A stretch of 64,000 nucleotides of DNA from Hanleya hanleyi (GCA_036873755.1 JAVTVY010016167.1:1-64000), one strand, 5' to 3'. Shown: positions 13,417 to 25,540, counted from the stretch's first letter. The notes: generated from the letters alone by a model not told the origin. Translations and numbers: made by a program.

Positions 13417-13829
13417 GAGCGAAGGAACTAACATCGAAATCATTTGGAATTAGGAGCATCTTATATAGTCAACTGCCTATTCGGTGGATTATTAGAAGCA
13501 ATGATATTATTAGCGTATTTGCATACAACGACCACCTTAAAGAATGGAGCGCCTAATTTATCCTATACTCATGCCATCTACATCCCTTTGAATGGCTCTG
13601 AAATCATTTGGAACTCCTATCTGTCATCTGTGCAAGGGAGAGAATACAGATTCCTTCAGAGTTTCAAGCACCTTGGTCATCTCCGGTTGCGGTAATGTCA
13701 TTTGTTTTGGGTACTCATGACATCTTCATTCTTGCGAATGCCTAAAAATCATGGGAACATCTGTGGATGAGAAAATAACTGCATAGATAACTTGTAGGAC
13801 CTTTTGTATTTGCCTTTCCTTATCTAATT

Positions 13830-14210
13830 CCGCTTAATCCGGGGCTAGGGGCCGTATGAACCTATGTACTTCAAGATCCTCATGGTGTCCATATGAACAA
13901 TCAAAATCAAAGCGTGACTGAGATACATCATTCTCTAGATGACGACTTTACAACGAATATTATGGATTAAGAATACTGATCAGCGATACGGATTTGATAT
14001 TTTTGGAACATCATGATGTCTTGCCGGCATCATTGAAAACTGTTGACCGCTTCTCTCTTGCAGGAAACTAGCCTATGTTTATGTATACTACGATTGTGTT
14101 TTTGAATTTGGTGCTAATACTGTTATATGGAATATGGAATAGGTCTTTGGATTATGGACGCGGATATTCTATAATGGACGCCGGCTGAATTATGAATGAA
14201 TTATGTAATT
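13830..14210 (+). repeat. Dispersed repeat family A, copy 1
   Basis: The sequence from CTAATTCCGCTTAATCCGGGG through CTTTACAACGAATATTATGGATTAAGAATACTGATC to ATTATGGACGCGGATATTC recurs at 53370-53655 (same strand) and, inverted and split, at 28430-28700 plus 29740-29830. A much weaker copy is at 50560-50820. No intact frame; origin unknown. Confidence 0.8.
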
Positions 14211-15000
14211 TTCCGTGGATAGTCTTGAGACTATCAATGTCGTTACTGATATACGAATGGCGTTGACTCGTAGGTCTTGTTGAGATTAGTACGAGTACCA
14301 AATACTAACCCCCGGCTCTGCTTGGCAGGGTCTAACATAGCCAGTCTGTTATTCAGTCTGTGATTCAGTACAGCGCCAGATGGCGCTGTGGAGTGAAACA
14401 GCAGGCTAAGTTATAAGACGTATCAAATCCGTGTTTGAAACCCTGAAAACAACAACACATATTGAATGTTGACGAATAAGCATACGTAGGAGAGATAAGT
14501 GTTTCGCGCGTTGTTCAACGTCCTTTTTTTTTAGTGTTTAACTCTAAATTTCCCTTAGTGCCATCTCTCACACATAGATTATAGTCTCCAATTTATTCCA
14601 ATGGTTTTTTTCACATACGTATAGAACTAATATAAGGTGCCCGAAATACATGCGATTATTGTCGAATTGATGTCAAAGTAGATGAAAAGATGATTTGGAG
14701 CTTTGGTATCCCATGTCAGTTTTCGCATATGTAGATGATCAACTGAGGCTTCTTCATTAAAATTGCTTTGGCACAATTCAGTTTCTGACAACGTGTTGAC
14801 TCTTCATGCAGTGTTAACGCGTTTTGTCGAATTTGTGACAGAACGTAACAATTGTGACGAAACGCGTTGCAACAGAGCTGGTATCATTTTAGCAGTACTA
14901 AACATGCTAAATACATACCGACAACACAGCTTTATATTGCCATCTTCCTAGTTTTACGACGTGCTTCCTGGTACAACTCCTGATATATTGTCAATTGACC
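14211..15000. other. No recognisable gene
   Basis: Words ACGCGTT and TTTTGTC recur at about 14790-14880 and also at 12165-12300, suggesting another diverged repeat. No coding signal. Confidence 0.35.
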
Positions 15001-15039
15001 TACAGTACAAGGCAGATGTTATTTCTGCCTTGTACTGTA
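15001..15039. repeat. Perfect short hairpin
   Basis: TACAGTACAAGGCAGA and its exact reverse complement (16 bp) flank a 7-nt loop (TGTTATT). The stem is too short for a typical animal pre-miRNA and is more likely the core of a small palindromic repeat. Confidence 0.85.
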
Positions 15040-16757
15040 ATTGGTAAAAATGTGTGATAAATATCCCACTGACGTTACAAAAACATTGCATAATAGAGTT
15101 GGTTAGACAAGGCTATACTATCAAAAGTTTGCACTCTTGATAATACATATCGCAAGCGGATAGCAAAATTCGACCGTAGTGGTTCACATTTTTGACGCAA
15201 CATTCCTGAGGCTCATTAAAATCTCCCACACCCTCAATTCCCACCCCCCACCCCCTCCCCCCTCCAACAAACATGTTACATGGTTGGGAAGGAGGGGGCG
15301 TGATATATCAGTTCCGAACACATTGAGATTATCATCGCGTGGTATCATATACGGTAATTTGAGCTTGATGTCTAGACATGTGTCAGGTCGGTAGTTATTG
15401 TTGTTGAGATTAAGTTACATGCTTGTGAGTGATACATATGTTTCTACACATTTTATGCCTTTACGACCATTGCGCAAGCATTTTGCTTGAAACTTGGCAA
15501 TAAAATCGCTTTGCGCAATACTGTATAATCATTGATATGGATTACATGTTTTACGGAGTGGTATACTGGAATCATTATTAGCGAATGCCAGTGCAAAATC
15601 CACCCGTCTTAGTGAATAACCTGTCGCACGCTGTCACATTCAATATCACACTGATAGCTCCAACAGAAACAGAAACGGGGTTTATTTTAGGGTGAACCTC
15701 AACCCACATTTATATAACATATATAGAATATTTTCCTTGTGATTATTTGTTCGACCATGCATAGACGCATCCTCCAAGTGCGGGGTCAGCCTGAAACACG
15801 TGTAGGTAATGTGCTACATGCACTTGCAGTGGATAAGGGAATATTATTTTTTTTTAAACGCAAAAATTAGGGGGTAGCGGTAACACATTACACCATTTCC
15901 CCACTTCCACTGCTTTATATGTTCTTTTTATATCCCCGAGGCCCGCCCTAGCTCTGTACATGCTATTTAAAAAAAATACATGTAGGTTTGTTGTCTTGGT
16001 AGGACTTACCGCACGACGACGGACATTTCAGGTTAGTTTTTCTGGGCGTTGTTGCATTATCCATGTTTACCCCATGTTGAGACGTTTATTCCTCCAGACG
16101 CCATCGATGTGCATCTATTAACATCAGACGAGTTACTTTTTTGAGCTGAACGGTCATCAGAGCCCCATAATTAGCGTATCTAATCTCGATTAAGCCGGTG
16201 GTAGGGACATCTTTGTTACTTCGTAGTTTCCGCATGAAGAACTAAAACAGAAACGCGGCTGGGATACCAAGGTTATATCTTAGAATCCTCCGTATTCTAC
16301 TCTAATGTGAGGCACCGAAGAGGGCTTCCCTGTGGTATCAGATGGTTGCTTTTTAGGTGTCAGACGTCAATCAATCCTACCGTTTACGTATCTAACCAAT
16401 TCATTATTTGAGTATGATAATATTCCAGATGCTGGTGGACTGTTAATCTCCGAGGCCCACTCTCTGTATATGCCATTTGACAAATATATGTATGTTTATT
16501 GTCTTGGTAGGAAATCTCCCGTATTCTTGTCTGAATGTGAGGTGCCAGACAAGGATTTTCTTTGGAGTAATATGTTTGCGTTTTCATCGCCAGATGTCTT
16601 TCATTGCCAGATCTTACATATCTCACCAATTTATGTGGACGTCCTTCGTAGAAAATTGTATAGTGTGAAGATGCAAAACGCTGTATTCTGGTGCATTCTG
16701 ATAGTAGGATTACGCATTTGTCATTCTTTCCGGAAAACCATCAATTTAAACGCGACA
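15040..16757. repeat. Old diverged internal duplications, no clear gene
   Basis: 15938-16015 (CCGAGGCCC...TTGTCTTGGTAGGA) is similar to 16449-16515. 16280-16345 (CGTATTCT..TCTAATGTGAGG) is similar to 16513-16580 and faintly to 16680-16705. A 153-codon frame (16332-16793, no ATG of note) crosses these repeats. It has no recognised domain and is probably not a gene. The segment 15510-15660 belongs to the same dispersed family as 11600 and 32270. Confidence 0.45.
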
Positions 16758-17075
16758 TTAAAAGGGTGGTGGAAAACGATGCCTGGGTACTGACAAGAAG
16801 TCATATGACCCACAGTCAAATATATTGACTGCATCTTTCTAAAAACATCACAAGAACCAAAAGTATTCCCCATGATGATTTGTATCCAAGCCACGCTTTT
16901 ATTGTGATTGTTCATGTGAATATCTTGAATGACATGAACACACGGCCCCTGGCGGTTTTAGATACAAATATTTTAGAGCGGTGATTTATGTAATATCCCT
17001 ATCAAGTCATCTCTTGGGAAATGGTGACGTATGTGCCCGCCAGATAGAAAAAAATCGGCCCAAACGATTTATAGA
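16758..17075 (+). repeat. Dispersed repeat family B, copy 1
   Basis: Starts AAAGGGTGGTGGAAAACGATGCC and ends near AGAAAAAAATCGGCCCAAACGA. It aligns along its whole length in the same orientation with 47405-47715, and in part with 47740-47905. Identity looks like roughly 80-85 percent by eye. No function is visible. Confidence 0.8.
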
Positions 17076-17462
17076 ATGGACGATCGTATTCAAAACAAAT
17101 ACCTGTCAAAACTATCAACTATGAATATAATTTGTATTATTTGTTTTGGCCGAAATTATTACTCCACGCTCTCGCGCTCCGCCGTTACAGCAATGGTTCG
17201 CATCTGATCTCCCTAGATTCGATGGCGTACATGCTACAATGAAACTATTGTAGATGTGCCGCACATCTCCAAACAATGAAGCCCAATATACGAGCGCATT
17301 GAAGCGATCCCTTGTACACATAGTTCTCCTGTTATCGTCACCTATAGCTAATTTCTATAATCGCTTACATCTATGTACATACAAAGTTGTAATCACCTAG
17401 ACGTAAGGGCAACATAACCCACCGATAGCCACCAGCTTCTACATCATAACTCGTTCCATCCT

Positions 17463-17858
17463 CATTATACTTTACCTGGCGTAGCTAAATCTCAATTTTT
17501 TAGATATCGTCGAATCTGTAACAAAGATTGTGATTTCTATATGGCATGCAATATCCTTACTCTAGCACTCGTCAAACGAGGGTATTCAGCTCGAAAACTG
17601 AGAAAGATTAAAATAGAGATAAACAAACAGTATGCTATTCCTACCTCAGTCGCCACTCTTATTAAAAAGAGAACGGAATTTCTCCCCTTGATTTTAAAAT
17701 ACTCTCTAAATGCAGGCCAGATTTCTTCATTTATCCGGAAAAAACACGAAGTTCTCAATTTTAAACTGTCTGGATTACTCCCATCAGTTAGAACTTGTTA
17801 TAGGTGGTCGCCTAATCTTAAAGATCTTTTGGTCCGCGCGAGACTTCAATTATGAGTC
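17463..17858 (+). pseudogene. Penelope-like retroelement relic: region after the RT palm
   Basis: An open plus-strand frame reads through the block typical of the thumb/linker of Penelope-like RTs. It shows KSQFFRYRRIC (~17487-17519), then LVKRGYSARKLRKIK, then the linker ending YRWSPNLKDLLVRARL just before a stop at ~17855. In complete elements this linker leads to a GIY-YIG endonuclease, which is not visible downstream. The upstream RT palm is also missing. The frame happens to stay open for ~130 codons, so the copy is young or lightly mutated. Assignment rests on motif recognition only. Confidence 0.72.
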
Positions 17859-18222
17859 CTGTTCAGACCATGAACAATCCGGTTCAATGCTATATACTAT
17901 CAGTCATGTACTGACCATGAACAGACACATTCTCTGTTAGATAGATGGCGCTGCACTTCCGGTCACACGGGCTGTCTAGGCATTTACCTTTCTTGGCCGC
18001 CATTTGCATTTTATACGTAGAGTTGTTCTGGGACAGAGCAGACGTATTTTACGTTGCTCTGAATTACTATTTTATTCAGTTGTTTTACTTGGATTTCGTA
18101 CATTGACCACTGGTGAGTTTATTTTTACTAGTTTTTGTTCCTTTAGTTCTTTTATTTTTTGCTACCTAAAATCAACATTCTCATAATTAGTCATGTACAG
18201 ATAAGATATTTTTATCTCGGAT
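17859..18222. other. No recognisable gene; flank of the large transposon
   Basis: Unremarkable AT-rich sequence with a 60-codon frame at 18004-18186 that has no recognisable content. Confidence 0.35.
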
Positions 18223-18297
18223 ATAACCAGGTTTGGGATAAAGCTATTTCGAACTTTTTTTGTTCCATAGATCTTTTTTAGCTTGATCGAGCTTTGA

Positions 18298-19364
18298 AGT
18301 GAACGTAAAGGCTGAGGCAACATGCACTGTGTGAGAAAGAACTACATTGAAAGTATCAAACAGCAGCAACAAATATTTTTTGTGATTTTTTGCACCGAGT
18401 AGGAACGAAATTATCTCCGTTGTATTATTGTTCCCCGGCTGCAGCCATGTTGGCTATCTCACATCAGAGCAGTGACGTAGTATCACCTCGGTTTTCGCTA
18501 CTTCGTGGAGTTAGAAAGCGTAGTAAGCATGTAAATATGTTATCGAGGACCCAGATTTCGACACTTCATCTAATATGCCTATCTCTCAGTGCCTCTGGCC
18601 CGCCAAACGGTAATAAAATTATTTTGTTACCTCACTTCCCCACCAGTTTCCCAACAGTTCCCCACTCTGGCGTTTCTGAATCGATGTTGTTGACCTCGGT
18701 GTCTTTGATCAACGATGCGAGAATTCTGTTGGGATTGCATCTTTTTTTAATTTCCTTCGCCTCCTGGCGCTCCTGCTGGGTGTCAACATCAGCCGTCCGT
18801 AGAGGTCAGATTGGAAACATTCGGCCTTGCAATGGACTGAACACAGCACAGATTTCTCGGTTGGAGTACAGTCTAATCTGCCGATGTTGTGCAGCCACTG
18901 TTTAAGAAGATCCGGGTTCCCTATAACGGGAATCTGTGGAGTGATAACTTCTCCGACTCTGGAGAACCCGAGACGGATGCATTTTGCTTGCCATCACTGC
19001 GCCCTGACAAGTTTCAGCTCGGTAAACACTTGCTGGAGACACGCAACACAATCAAAACACGCTTGAAACAGCCGAGCTCTTCACCTCCGCCATTACAAGA
19101 CGTGTTGCAGCAATGCCACAACAAAGTGATACTACGTCACAGGAAAATATCACGTAATATGTACAAGCGTTTTCATTGGCACAAGGCTAGTCAATATCCG
19201 GACATGGCCGGCCCCAGTCGAGTGTTGCACCAGTCAATAATTCTGGTAATTGGAATTTTTTTTGGAAGGGAAAAAATCACCAAAGAATATTTGTTGCTGC
19301 CAAATGATACTTTTAATATAGTTCTTCCACACAGTATGTGTGTTGTCGCAACCTTTACGTTCAC
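18298..19364. mobile_element. Nested 1.07-kb inverted-repeat element inside the left TIR
   Basis: 18298-18400 (AAGTGAACGTAAAGGCTGAGGC...) matches the reverse complement of 19250-19364 over ~100 bp with modest divergence. It splits the outer TIR, whose sequence resumes at TTTAAAAATG. Flanks read TTGA on the left and TTAA on the right, suggesting a TTAA duplication with one mutation and termini AGTGAACG...CGTTCACT. Open frames inside (18390-18905; 18889-19425, which runs past its end) have no recognised domain. Confidence 0.75.
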
Positions 19365-19857
19365 TTTAAAAATGGGATGTCCAATTTCCGTGTCGAAGCG
19401 TGCGTCCACAGTTTCACCGTGCTGAGCTAAACTTGGAAGAAGTTCAAAACCAAAACAATCCTCCTTGTTCACAATTGCTTTGTTATATTTCATATCAAAT
19501 TATTCTTATGATGCACAGTCAACAACGTTTTCTCACCTCCTGTCTTGTCATCAACACTTTACATCTCATCAACCGTCCAACTTGAGCCCATCATGGCGTC
19601 TCGCTTTCACCATGATCTCGCAAGCCCACGTGATAGCGATATGCCGAAATATGGATTTTTAATCTTCCATCGGGTATGGTGGACCTGAATGCACATCATG
19701 TACATACAAACCAAACTTTTATTTGGGCAAATAAAGTCCTGTGGGTTAGTATAGATCAAATCATGGCACAGTATATCTGGAATCTGGTATCCCTGATTTC
19801 ATACTTAATAGTTGGTGGCATGCCTGAAGCGCCGGTGTTAATTCATGTCTGTAAACG

Positions 19858-20560
19858 TTGTGTGTGCGTTTTGACACGAAAGAGGCAACTGGTATTATTG
19901 GTTCTGATGACAAAGTTTCGTCAAAATGTGGATGCAAGTCCCATGCTGAGTTTACCGAAAATGTAGAGTTAACGGCGAAATTACACAAACTGACAGCCCA
20001 TAAGTATAAGCAACCTCTAATTCGCGCTCTGAGAGAGAGGGGTCTACTGGGTCGGGTGGCCTATCTGTGCACATAGCAGATGATGATGGACCTTCGAAAC
20101 GGCCACACTTTATCAGGACAGAAATAAAGTCTGTGGTAAAGTTATTGAGGGAAGGTAAGGTTGTGGAGCAATCATTGTTGTTGCTGTCATCAGAGCTTGG
20201 TGGGAGCCAGAGAACACACATCTTTGAAGATGCGAATACCATTTCCCAAATGAAAGCATATGATGACGTCACAGACTTGGACGCAACCGCCTGGATTGGA
20301 GAGAGAAGCCCGGTGGTTGCATCCTTCCTCAAGGGGTGTGCAGGAGTAGATAGTGATTCGAATCCAAAAAAGATCCTAGCCATCGCCAGTTCAATTGATT
20401 GTTTTTATTCGTCGTGCCATGTGAATCTTGTAACCCCTTTGTCCTTTGCAACCATTCTCGTTAGCCATTTCGTTTCCGGAGTAAAACTGTTGTTGATGTA
20501 ATGTTTCGTTTGTATCCGTGTGGATCGTACAGCAATGTCCGCAATTAGCTCGTGAGGAAA
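19858..20560 (+). pseudogene. Transposon coding remnant, N-terminal part (unassigned family)
   Basis: Two overlapping plus-strand frames (19858-20076 and 20040-20501) and a further shift near 20480 read as one coding-like stretch. The first is lysine-rich with GCKSH. The second runs from HIADDDGPSKRPHF through a V/L-rich helix-like part to HVNLVTPLSFATILVSHFVSG and continues in a shifted frame as SKTVVDVMFRLYP. At least two 1-nt shifts are needed, so it is not functional. It is probably upstream coding sequence of the same protein as 21518-22400. I cannot name the family with certainty; I recall similar ORFs as multi-copy uncharacterised proteins in marine invertebrates. Confidence 0.45.
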
Positions 20561-21517
20561 AGAACAAATGTCCGGTAGGTAGGGATGTCTTTACTTTCCT
20601 TGATAATAATCAGAAGCTCGGGCGGAATTAGAGAGTTCTAAAGGCCGCTAAAGCGAAAGTCAGTGTCATTACGAACATCATTCACATCTCCCCATCAACC
20701 ATTTCTATGTGTCAGCAGGAGCCATCATTGTCCCCAGCATCTTGCTTGTACAACAGACTCAAATGTAGAGGGCATTGTGTGCAACATAAAGGCAGATATC
20801 ACCGAGTGTAACCAAAGATTTCAGAATTTGAGGAACAGATTCGTTCATGAGCGTTTGTGTACAGTTCATGAGAAGCAGACAACTGTCGATCGTGTTATCA
20901 TAACAGATATGGTAGACAAGGTTCTTGTGAGGAAATCACACCGGGTCTCGCAGATGTAGACGAGCATTCATTCCTGCCTCATTGCCATGGACCCGAATCA
21001 CCAACAATGTAAATGTAGTGTATAGCATTCACACGCATAAAGTAATATGACACGCCTATAATTAATGTGGGAAGAGAAGGAAAAATACATACCACTAAAG
21101 AAATACTGAATTATATTTTACTGATTTTGAAATCAAGTGTTGCAGAAACGCATTGCGCTATCTACTGATTCGTACAATGTTTATCCATCCACGAAAGCTT
21201 GCACTGTAATTGAATTGAATTTATTTTTATTTGGACGTTATGCCCTCGCTGAACAGTGTTTACATAATTCTGTGGCTAGAGTGAACATGTCACGGACTAG
21301 TAGATAGCAAAATGCAATTGTGGAACACGTGATTTCAAAGTAACCTACTGTAATTCATATATTTCTTCATTACAAATAGTTTTATTTATTACAATTGAAG
21401 AATTAAATAATTATTATAGTCTGAGTAAGATATTATTTGTATTAATGCCCAAACATTGTATTGTCAGGCCCTGGTTATTGACCTTCCTTATATTGTTTGA
21501 TATTTCTCTTTTGTCAG

Positions 21518-22400
21518 GTCTCAATAGGTGAGCCATGCTTTGAAAATCCCTGCTTCTACGAAGCTGTAGGTAATGTCCTTCGCCACTTCCAGGCAGAGCT
21601 GTGTGAAAGGGAGCGGAGCTGGATTGCTGTTGGATGCGATGGATCTCCTTTCACACTAGCTTGGAAACTAATTTTTCAAAACAAAGGGCTCCAAAACATC
21701 CTTCTGATCCCAGGCCTTGGCCATTACGAAATTAACATGGTCAAAGCTTGTTTTAAGTTATTGTGGAACGTTGGACTAGCGAAATTGGCGCTCATGCTTG
21801 GATTCAAATCAGACAAAGCCCAGGCTGCCTGCCAGTCTGCTACGAATCATCACAAGTCATGGCAAATTCTACAATTTTTTTTTCAACGCGACATGTGATG
21901 AACTTCTCCTCCCCTTCGTGCGACAATGCATTCACAACAATGAACGCCCAGAACTCGATTCCTTCTACCATTGGTTAGAAAACGTCAAGAATCCAAACTA
22001 CAAATTCTTGAAAGAAGTTGTCTTAACATATTCGCTTTCTCTTTTTCTTTTTCGAAGCGGCGTACGTCGAAATAATAGCGAGTGTTTGGTTGCCGCAAGA
22101 GTGAAGTTCGCGAACCTTTTCTTTGGGCTAAACATGACGACATTCCAGGAGATGGACTTCCTCGACATGAAGACAAGAGTTCTCTGTCCTGACGTCATCA
22201 AGGCTTTCATTCAGGACAACGAAAGTTTCTCGGTGTCCGGGCATCCGAGCAAGGGAGAGGGGGGCGATTTCGTTCTCGAGGCAAAAAATCGACGCATCAA
22301 GATGTGCCTTCCTCCAGGGGTGCCATCGGATCGGCAATGGTTAACTGCTTGTCCTATCGTCGACAAACTGGACTTGGTAAGAAACTTGCTAAACGAATGA
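21518..22400 (+). pseudogene. Transposon-type protein exon, frameshifted (unassigned family)
   Basis: A polypyrimidine-CAG acceptor (TTTCTCTTTTGTCAG at ~21504-21518) precedes a long coding-like exon. It contains RSWIAVGCDGSPF, IPGLGHYEINMVKACFKLLW and ATNHHKSWQILQ, then across a T9 run near 21882 shifts frame to DELLLPFVRQC, FLFRSGVRRNN, FFGLNMTTFQEMDF, SVSGHPSKGEGGDFVLEAKN and ends at a TGA at 22398. The two frames (21497-21896 and 21798-22400) join with one base difference at the T-run, so this is one exon with a single break, or a sequencing slip. Conserved-looking D, H and E residues are present, but I cannot say whether this is a transposase catalytic core. Confidence 0.6.
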
Positions 22401-22697
22401 TAGAATAAATGTGGAAGCAGTTATTTAAAACATTGATGAATTTGCGTTATTCTTAAGTGAACAAAAAATTGAAGTATTTTTATTTCGTCCACATTTTGAA
22501 TTGAGACTAAGTGATACCGGTACCACATAGGTTTTTTGATTAATGACGGGGAGATACTTTTTTGGACAATGGCTGGATACTTAATGTCGGATCTGAAGAT
22601 TGCTATCGAAAATAAAAAGTGAAGTTATTCTTGAAACTTAGGTGAATATCATATCATAAATACTTGAATAATAAACTTACAGAACATATTTTTCGAT

Positions 22698-23128
22698 TTA
22701 TTTTTTAATGTATTTTTTTATATGTTCAGGGCAGTAAAATTTGGAAGAAGATAGGTCTTCACCCTTGGTGACAATAAAGTTAAAACAATGCGCGTGGGCC
22801 CAGTATTGGCATTGTTGTTTGCCTCGTCCATGATCGCACCCCAATCATATTGCCCTCTCCGAACCTCCCTCCGTGTATTCCTCTCCGCACCTCCCGCAAT
22901 AATGCTTCTTAGGACGTTTGTCTCGGCCCCTGCTGCGTGAAGATGATGGGGCAGCTGAGGGTTCAGCTGCCGACGGCAGGGGCTCGGACGAATATCGCTT
23001 TTCTTTGTGGGGCGGAGACGGGAATGACGGCACTGTGGATGGACAACTTACAGTGGCCGTCTTACTGGGTGCGGAGATTGTGGATTCAGCTGAAGTTATA
23101 AATGAAATGCTTGAAATGGCATAGGGCC
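22698..23128 (-). pseudogene. PHD-like zinc-finger C-terminal exon with a TGA at the core tryptophan position
   Basis: On the minus strand a TTTAGCTTTAG acceptor-like sequence (~23129) is followed by a Ser/Pro-rich linker and a basic patch (RGRDKRPKK). Then come YCGRCGEEYTE, a TGA stop at 22845-22847, and in the same frame LGCD....CQYW.H.HCFNF....FYCPEH, ending at TAA 22698-22700. The Cys/His spacing is that of a PHD/zf-HC5HC2-like finger near a protein end. The stop sits where PHD fingers usually have tryptophan (TGG to TGA), so one base change would explain it. The exon is convergent with 21518-22400 within the same transposon. Confidence 0.6.
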
Positions 23129-23153
23129 TAAAGCTAAAAACAAAAATGAACAT

Positions 23154-24005
23154 AAGATATTAAATCAGCACAGTCTTCAAACAATCCGAACTTCTCAGGT
23201 ATTTCGGAGTCACAGCTGCTCCAAGTAATCGGAACTCCTCATCCATTACGGACATGCACATTACGCGTCACACTCAAGAAATTTTGTTAATTTTGTTTTT
23301 GGTGTGATCCTGGTAAATTTATTTAATTGTATGACATGTACATTGTGCATGGTACCCTTGCTCACTTTGTTGATTGAATCTAAGCTATGTACATTTGAAC
23401 ATTGAATAATCTATACATTACACATCAGCATGTCAGGATTAACAAATAGTATGCTGAGTAGAGTAGATTCATTACATGATATGCAATTATATTTATGAAA
23501 CTTAGTGATCATGTTGATGATTTGAAGGTTTGATAATGTCTTAATGTCTTGGCATGGTTGAAATATGTAGTGATAAAACACTGGCCTGTAACCTCAAAAA
23601 TATATGCTAAAACTTCCTGAATTACAATGTTTTATTAAATGTGACTCCATCTAAAAATGAAATTCAACATAATTATTAACAATTGTTAATACAGACAATA
23701 TGCCAATCAGTCACTTACCTCCCCTTGACAATATGTTAGTGTCCTACTATCCGCATATAATATAAAATATATTTAGAACAATGACATAAATTGCTTTGTT
23801 CACATTTAAATTAATACTACAAGATATTCGTGAGGTATTTTATCGCGATTTTGTTTTTGGTGCGATCACTGAAGATGAAATTTATTATACTAATCCATAT
23901 CAACTTCTAATAAACCTTGGGTACCTCTTTGTCAAAACTTATTGTGACTTCACATGAGCAACCAACATATGTATAGTACTTATGTTATGTTTGAGGAATT
24001 TATTT
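23154..24005. other. Interior of the transposon, no recognisable gene
   Basis: AT-rich with several TTTTGTTTTTGGTGTGATC-like words (23290 and 23850) that form a weak direct repeat. No coding signal. Confidence 0.35.
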
Positions 24006-25540
24006 AATTATCTACAAATCTGGAGACCCATCTACCTTCTCAAACTACAGACCAGTATCCGTCCTGCCATGTTTTAACAAAATACTCGAAAAGCTCGCTG
24101 TCTCAATGGTTATGGATTTCCTAGATTCAAATAATATACTCTCTGACAATCAATATGGATTTCGGCCTAATCACTCTACATCTCTTGCAGCCTGTTCATT
24201 GTACGATGATCTTGTTACTGCAAAAGAATCCAAAAACCATAGTATCGTGACTTTTTTAGATCTTTCCAAAGCATTTGATACAGTAAATCCTGATATTCTC
24301 CTGTCTAAATTAGATCATTATGGTTTTCGAGGTGTTTCGAATGACTGGTTTAGAAAGCAGACAGAACTCAGGCGGTAACATTTAATGGAATCTCTTCTGA
24401 ACCTATGTCCATTTCTTGTGGCGTGCCTCAAGGTTCAATTCTTGGACCAATTCTCTTCCTGATTTACATTAATGACATCAGTAATGTCTCTGATGTGTTG
24501 AAAATCATACTATTTGCTGATGACACGAGTACATTATACTCGCATAAAGACCTTTTACAAGCTATTAATATTATGTCTCTGGAACTAGAAAAACTCTACA
24601 GATGGTTCTGTTGTAACCGTTTATCGCTGAATATTCAGAAAACAAAATGCATGTTAATAAAACCTAGTACAAATAAAAACAACCGCGAAGATACCTTGCC
24701 ATTATTAATATCTGGAACACAAATTGAAATGGTAGAGAAATTCAAATTTTTAGGTGTTATTTTTAATAACAAACTGTATTGGATTGATCACATAAATTAT
24801 ATCTGCAAAAAGTTGTCAAGAAATATTGGAATAATAAATTTCATAAAAACATCAATTAACAAAAAAAACTCTATATATTCTGTAGTATTCGTTGATCTTT
24901 CCATATTTATCCTACTGTAATATTTTATGGGGAAATACGTACGCTACTCACCTACACCCATTGCTCCTACTTCAGAAGAGGGCACTACGAATAATTACTT
25001 TATCAAATAAACTAGACCATACAGAGCCTTTATTTAAAGAAAAGAAAATTCTACAACTTTGTAAATTGAATGCATACTCATCTCTTCTCCTCGCCCTTAA
25101 AGTCTTTCATCACCCTAGTCAACTGCCCAAAAATTTCCATTGTTATTTTACCAAACAATCTTCCATTCACCACTACAATACTCGAGGTCATCAATTCAAC
25201 TTATACAGGCCTATTTACCTGACTAACTTATCACTTCACTGTGTTAAAATTGCTGGTCCTCGAGAGTGGAACAAATTACCCTACTTGCTCAAAGAAATTA
25301 ATTCAACCTCCCTATTCAAATCGAAACTTAAATCATACCTGATTGAACACTGACCAGTTTCACAGCAGCACTTTATTGTTCATGAAATGTATCATGTGAA
25401 ATACTCCTTGTATAATTATTTCTACTGGGATAGAACAAGCCTCATGGGGCTTTATTCCCGCCAACATTTAGTCTGTATAATGTTAATGTACATGGATTTA
25501 TTTTACTGGTGAATAAATATTCATTCATTCATTCAAATGT
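24006..25540 (+). mobile_element. 5'-truncated non-LTR retrotransposon (CR1/Jockey-like LINE)
   Basis: Homology starts abruptly inside the RT at YKSGDPSTFSNYRPVSVLP (~24009). It continues through NQYGFRPNHST, FLDLSKAFDTVN (palm), SCGVPQGSILGPILFLIYIND, the FADDT catalytic motif (~24517-24531), the thumb (FKFLGVIFNN), IFPYLSYCNILWG, and the usual tail REWNKLPYLL to a stop at 25351. Two frame breaks are visible, near 24355-24370 and near 24890. The 3' end has (ATTC)n at about 25517-25535, as in many CR1-group LINEs. The ORF1 and endonuclease parts are missing. It inserted into the 18.2-27.2 kb transposon, so it is the younger of the two. Confidence 0.88.

Noticed and set aside
16332..16793. 153-codon ORF as a gene
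   Set aside because: It crosses old internal duplications and the start of dispersed family B, and shows no recognisable domain.
18390..19425. ORFs at 18390-18905 and 18889-19425 as part of the large transposon's gene
   Set aside because: They lie mainly inside the nested inverted-repeat element, and the second runs across its right end.
19952..20383. 143-codon minus-strand ORF
   Set aside because: Antisense shadow of the plus-strand coding remnant at 20040-20501, which has the more coherent residue pattern.
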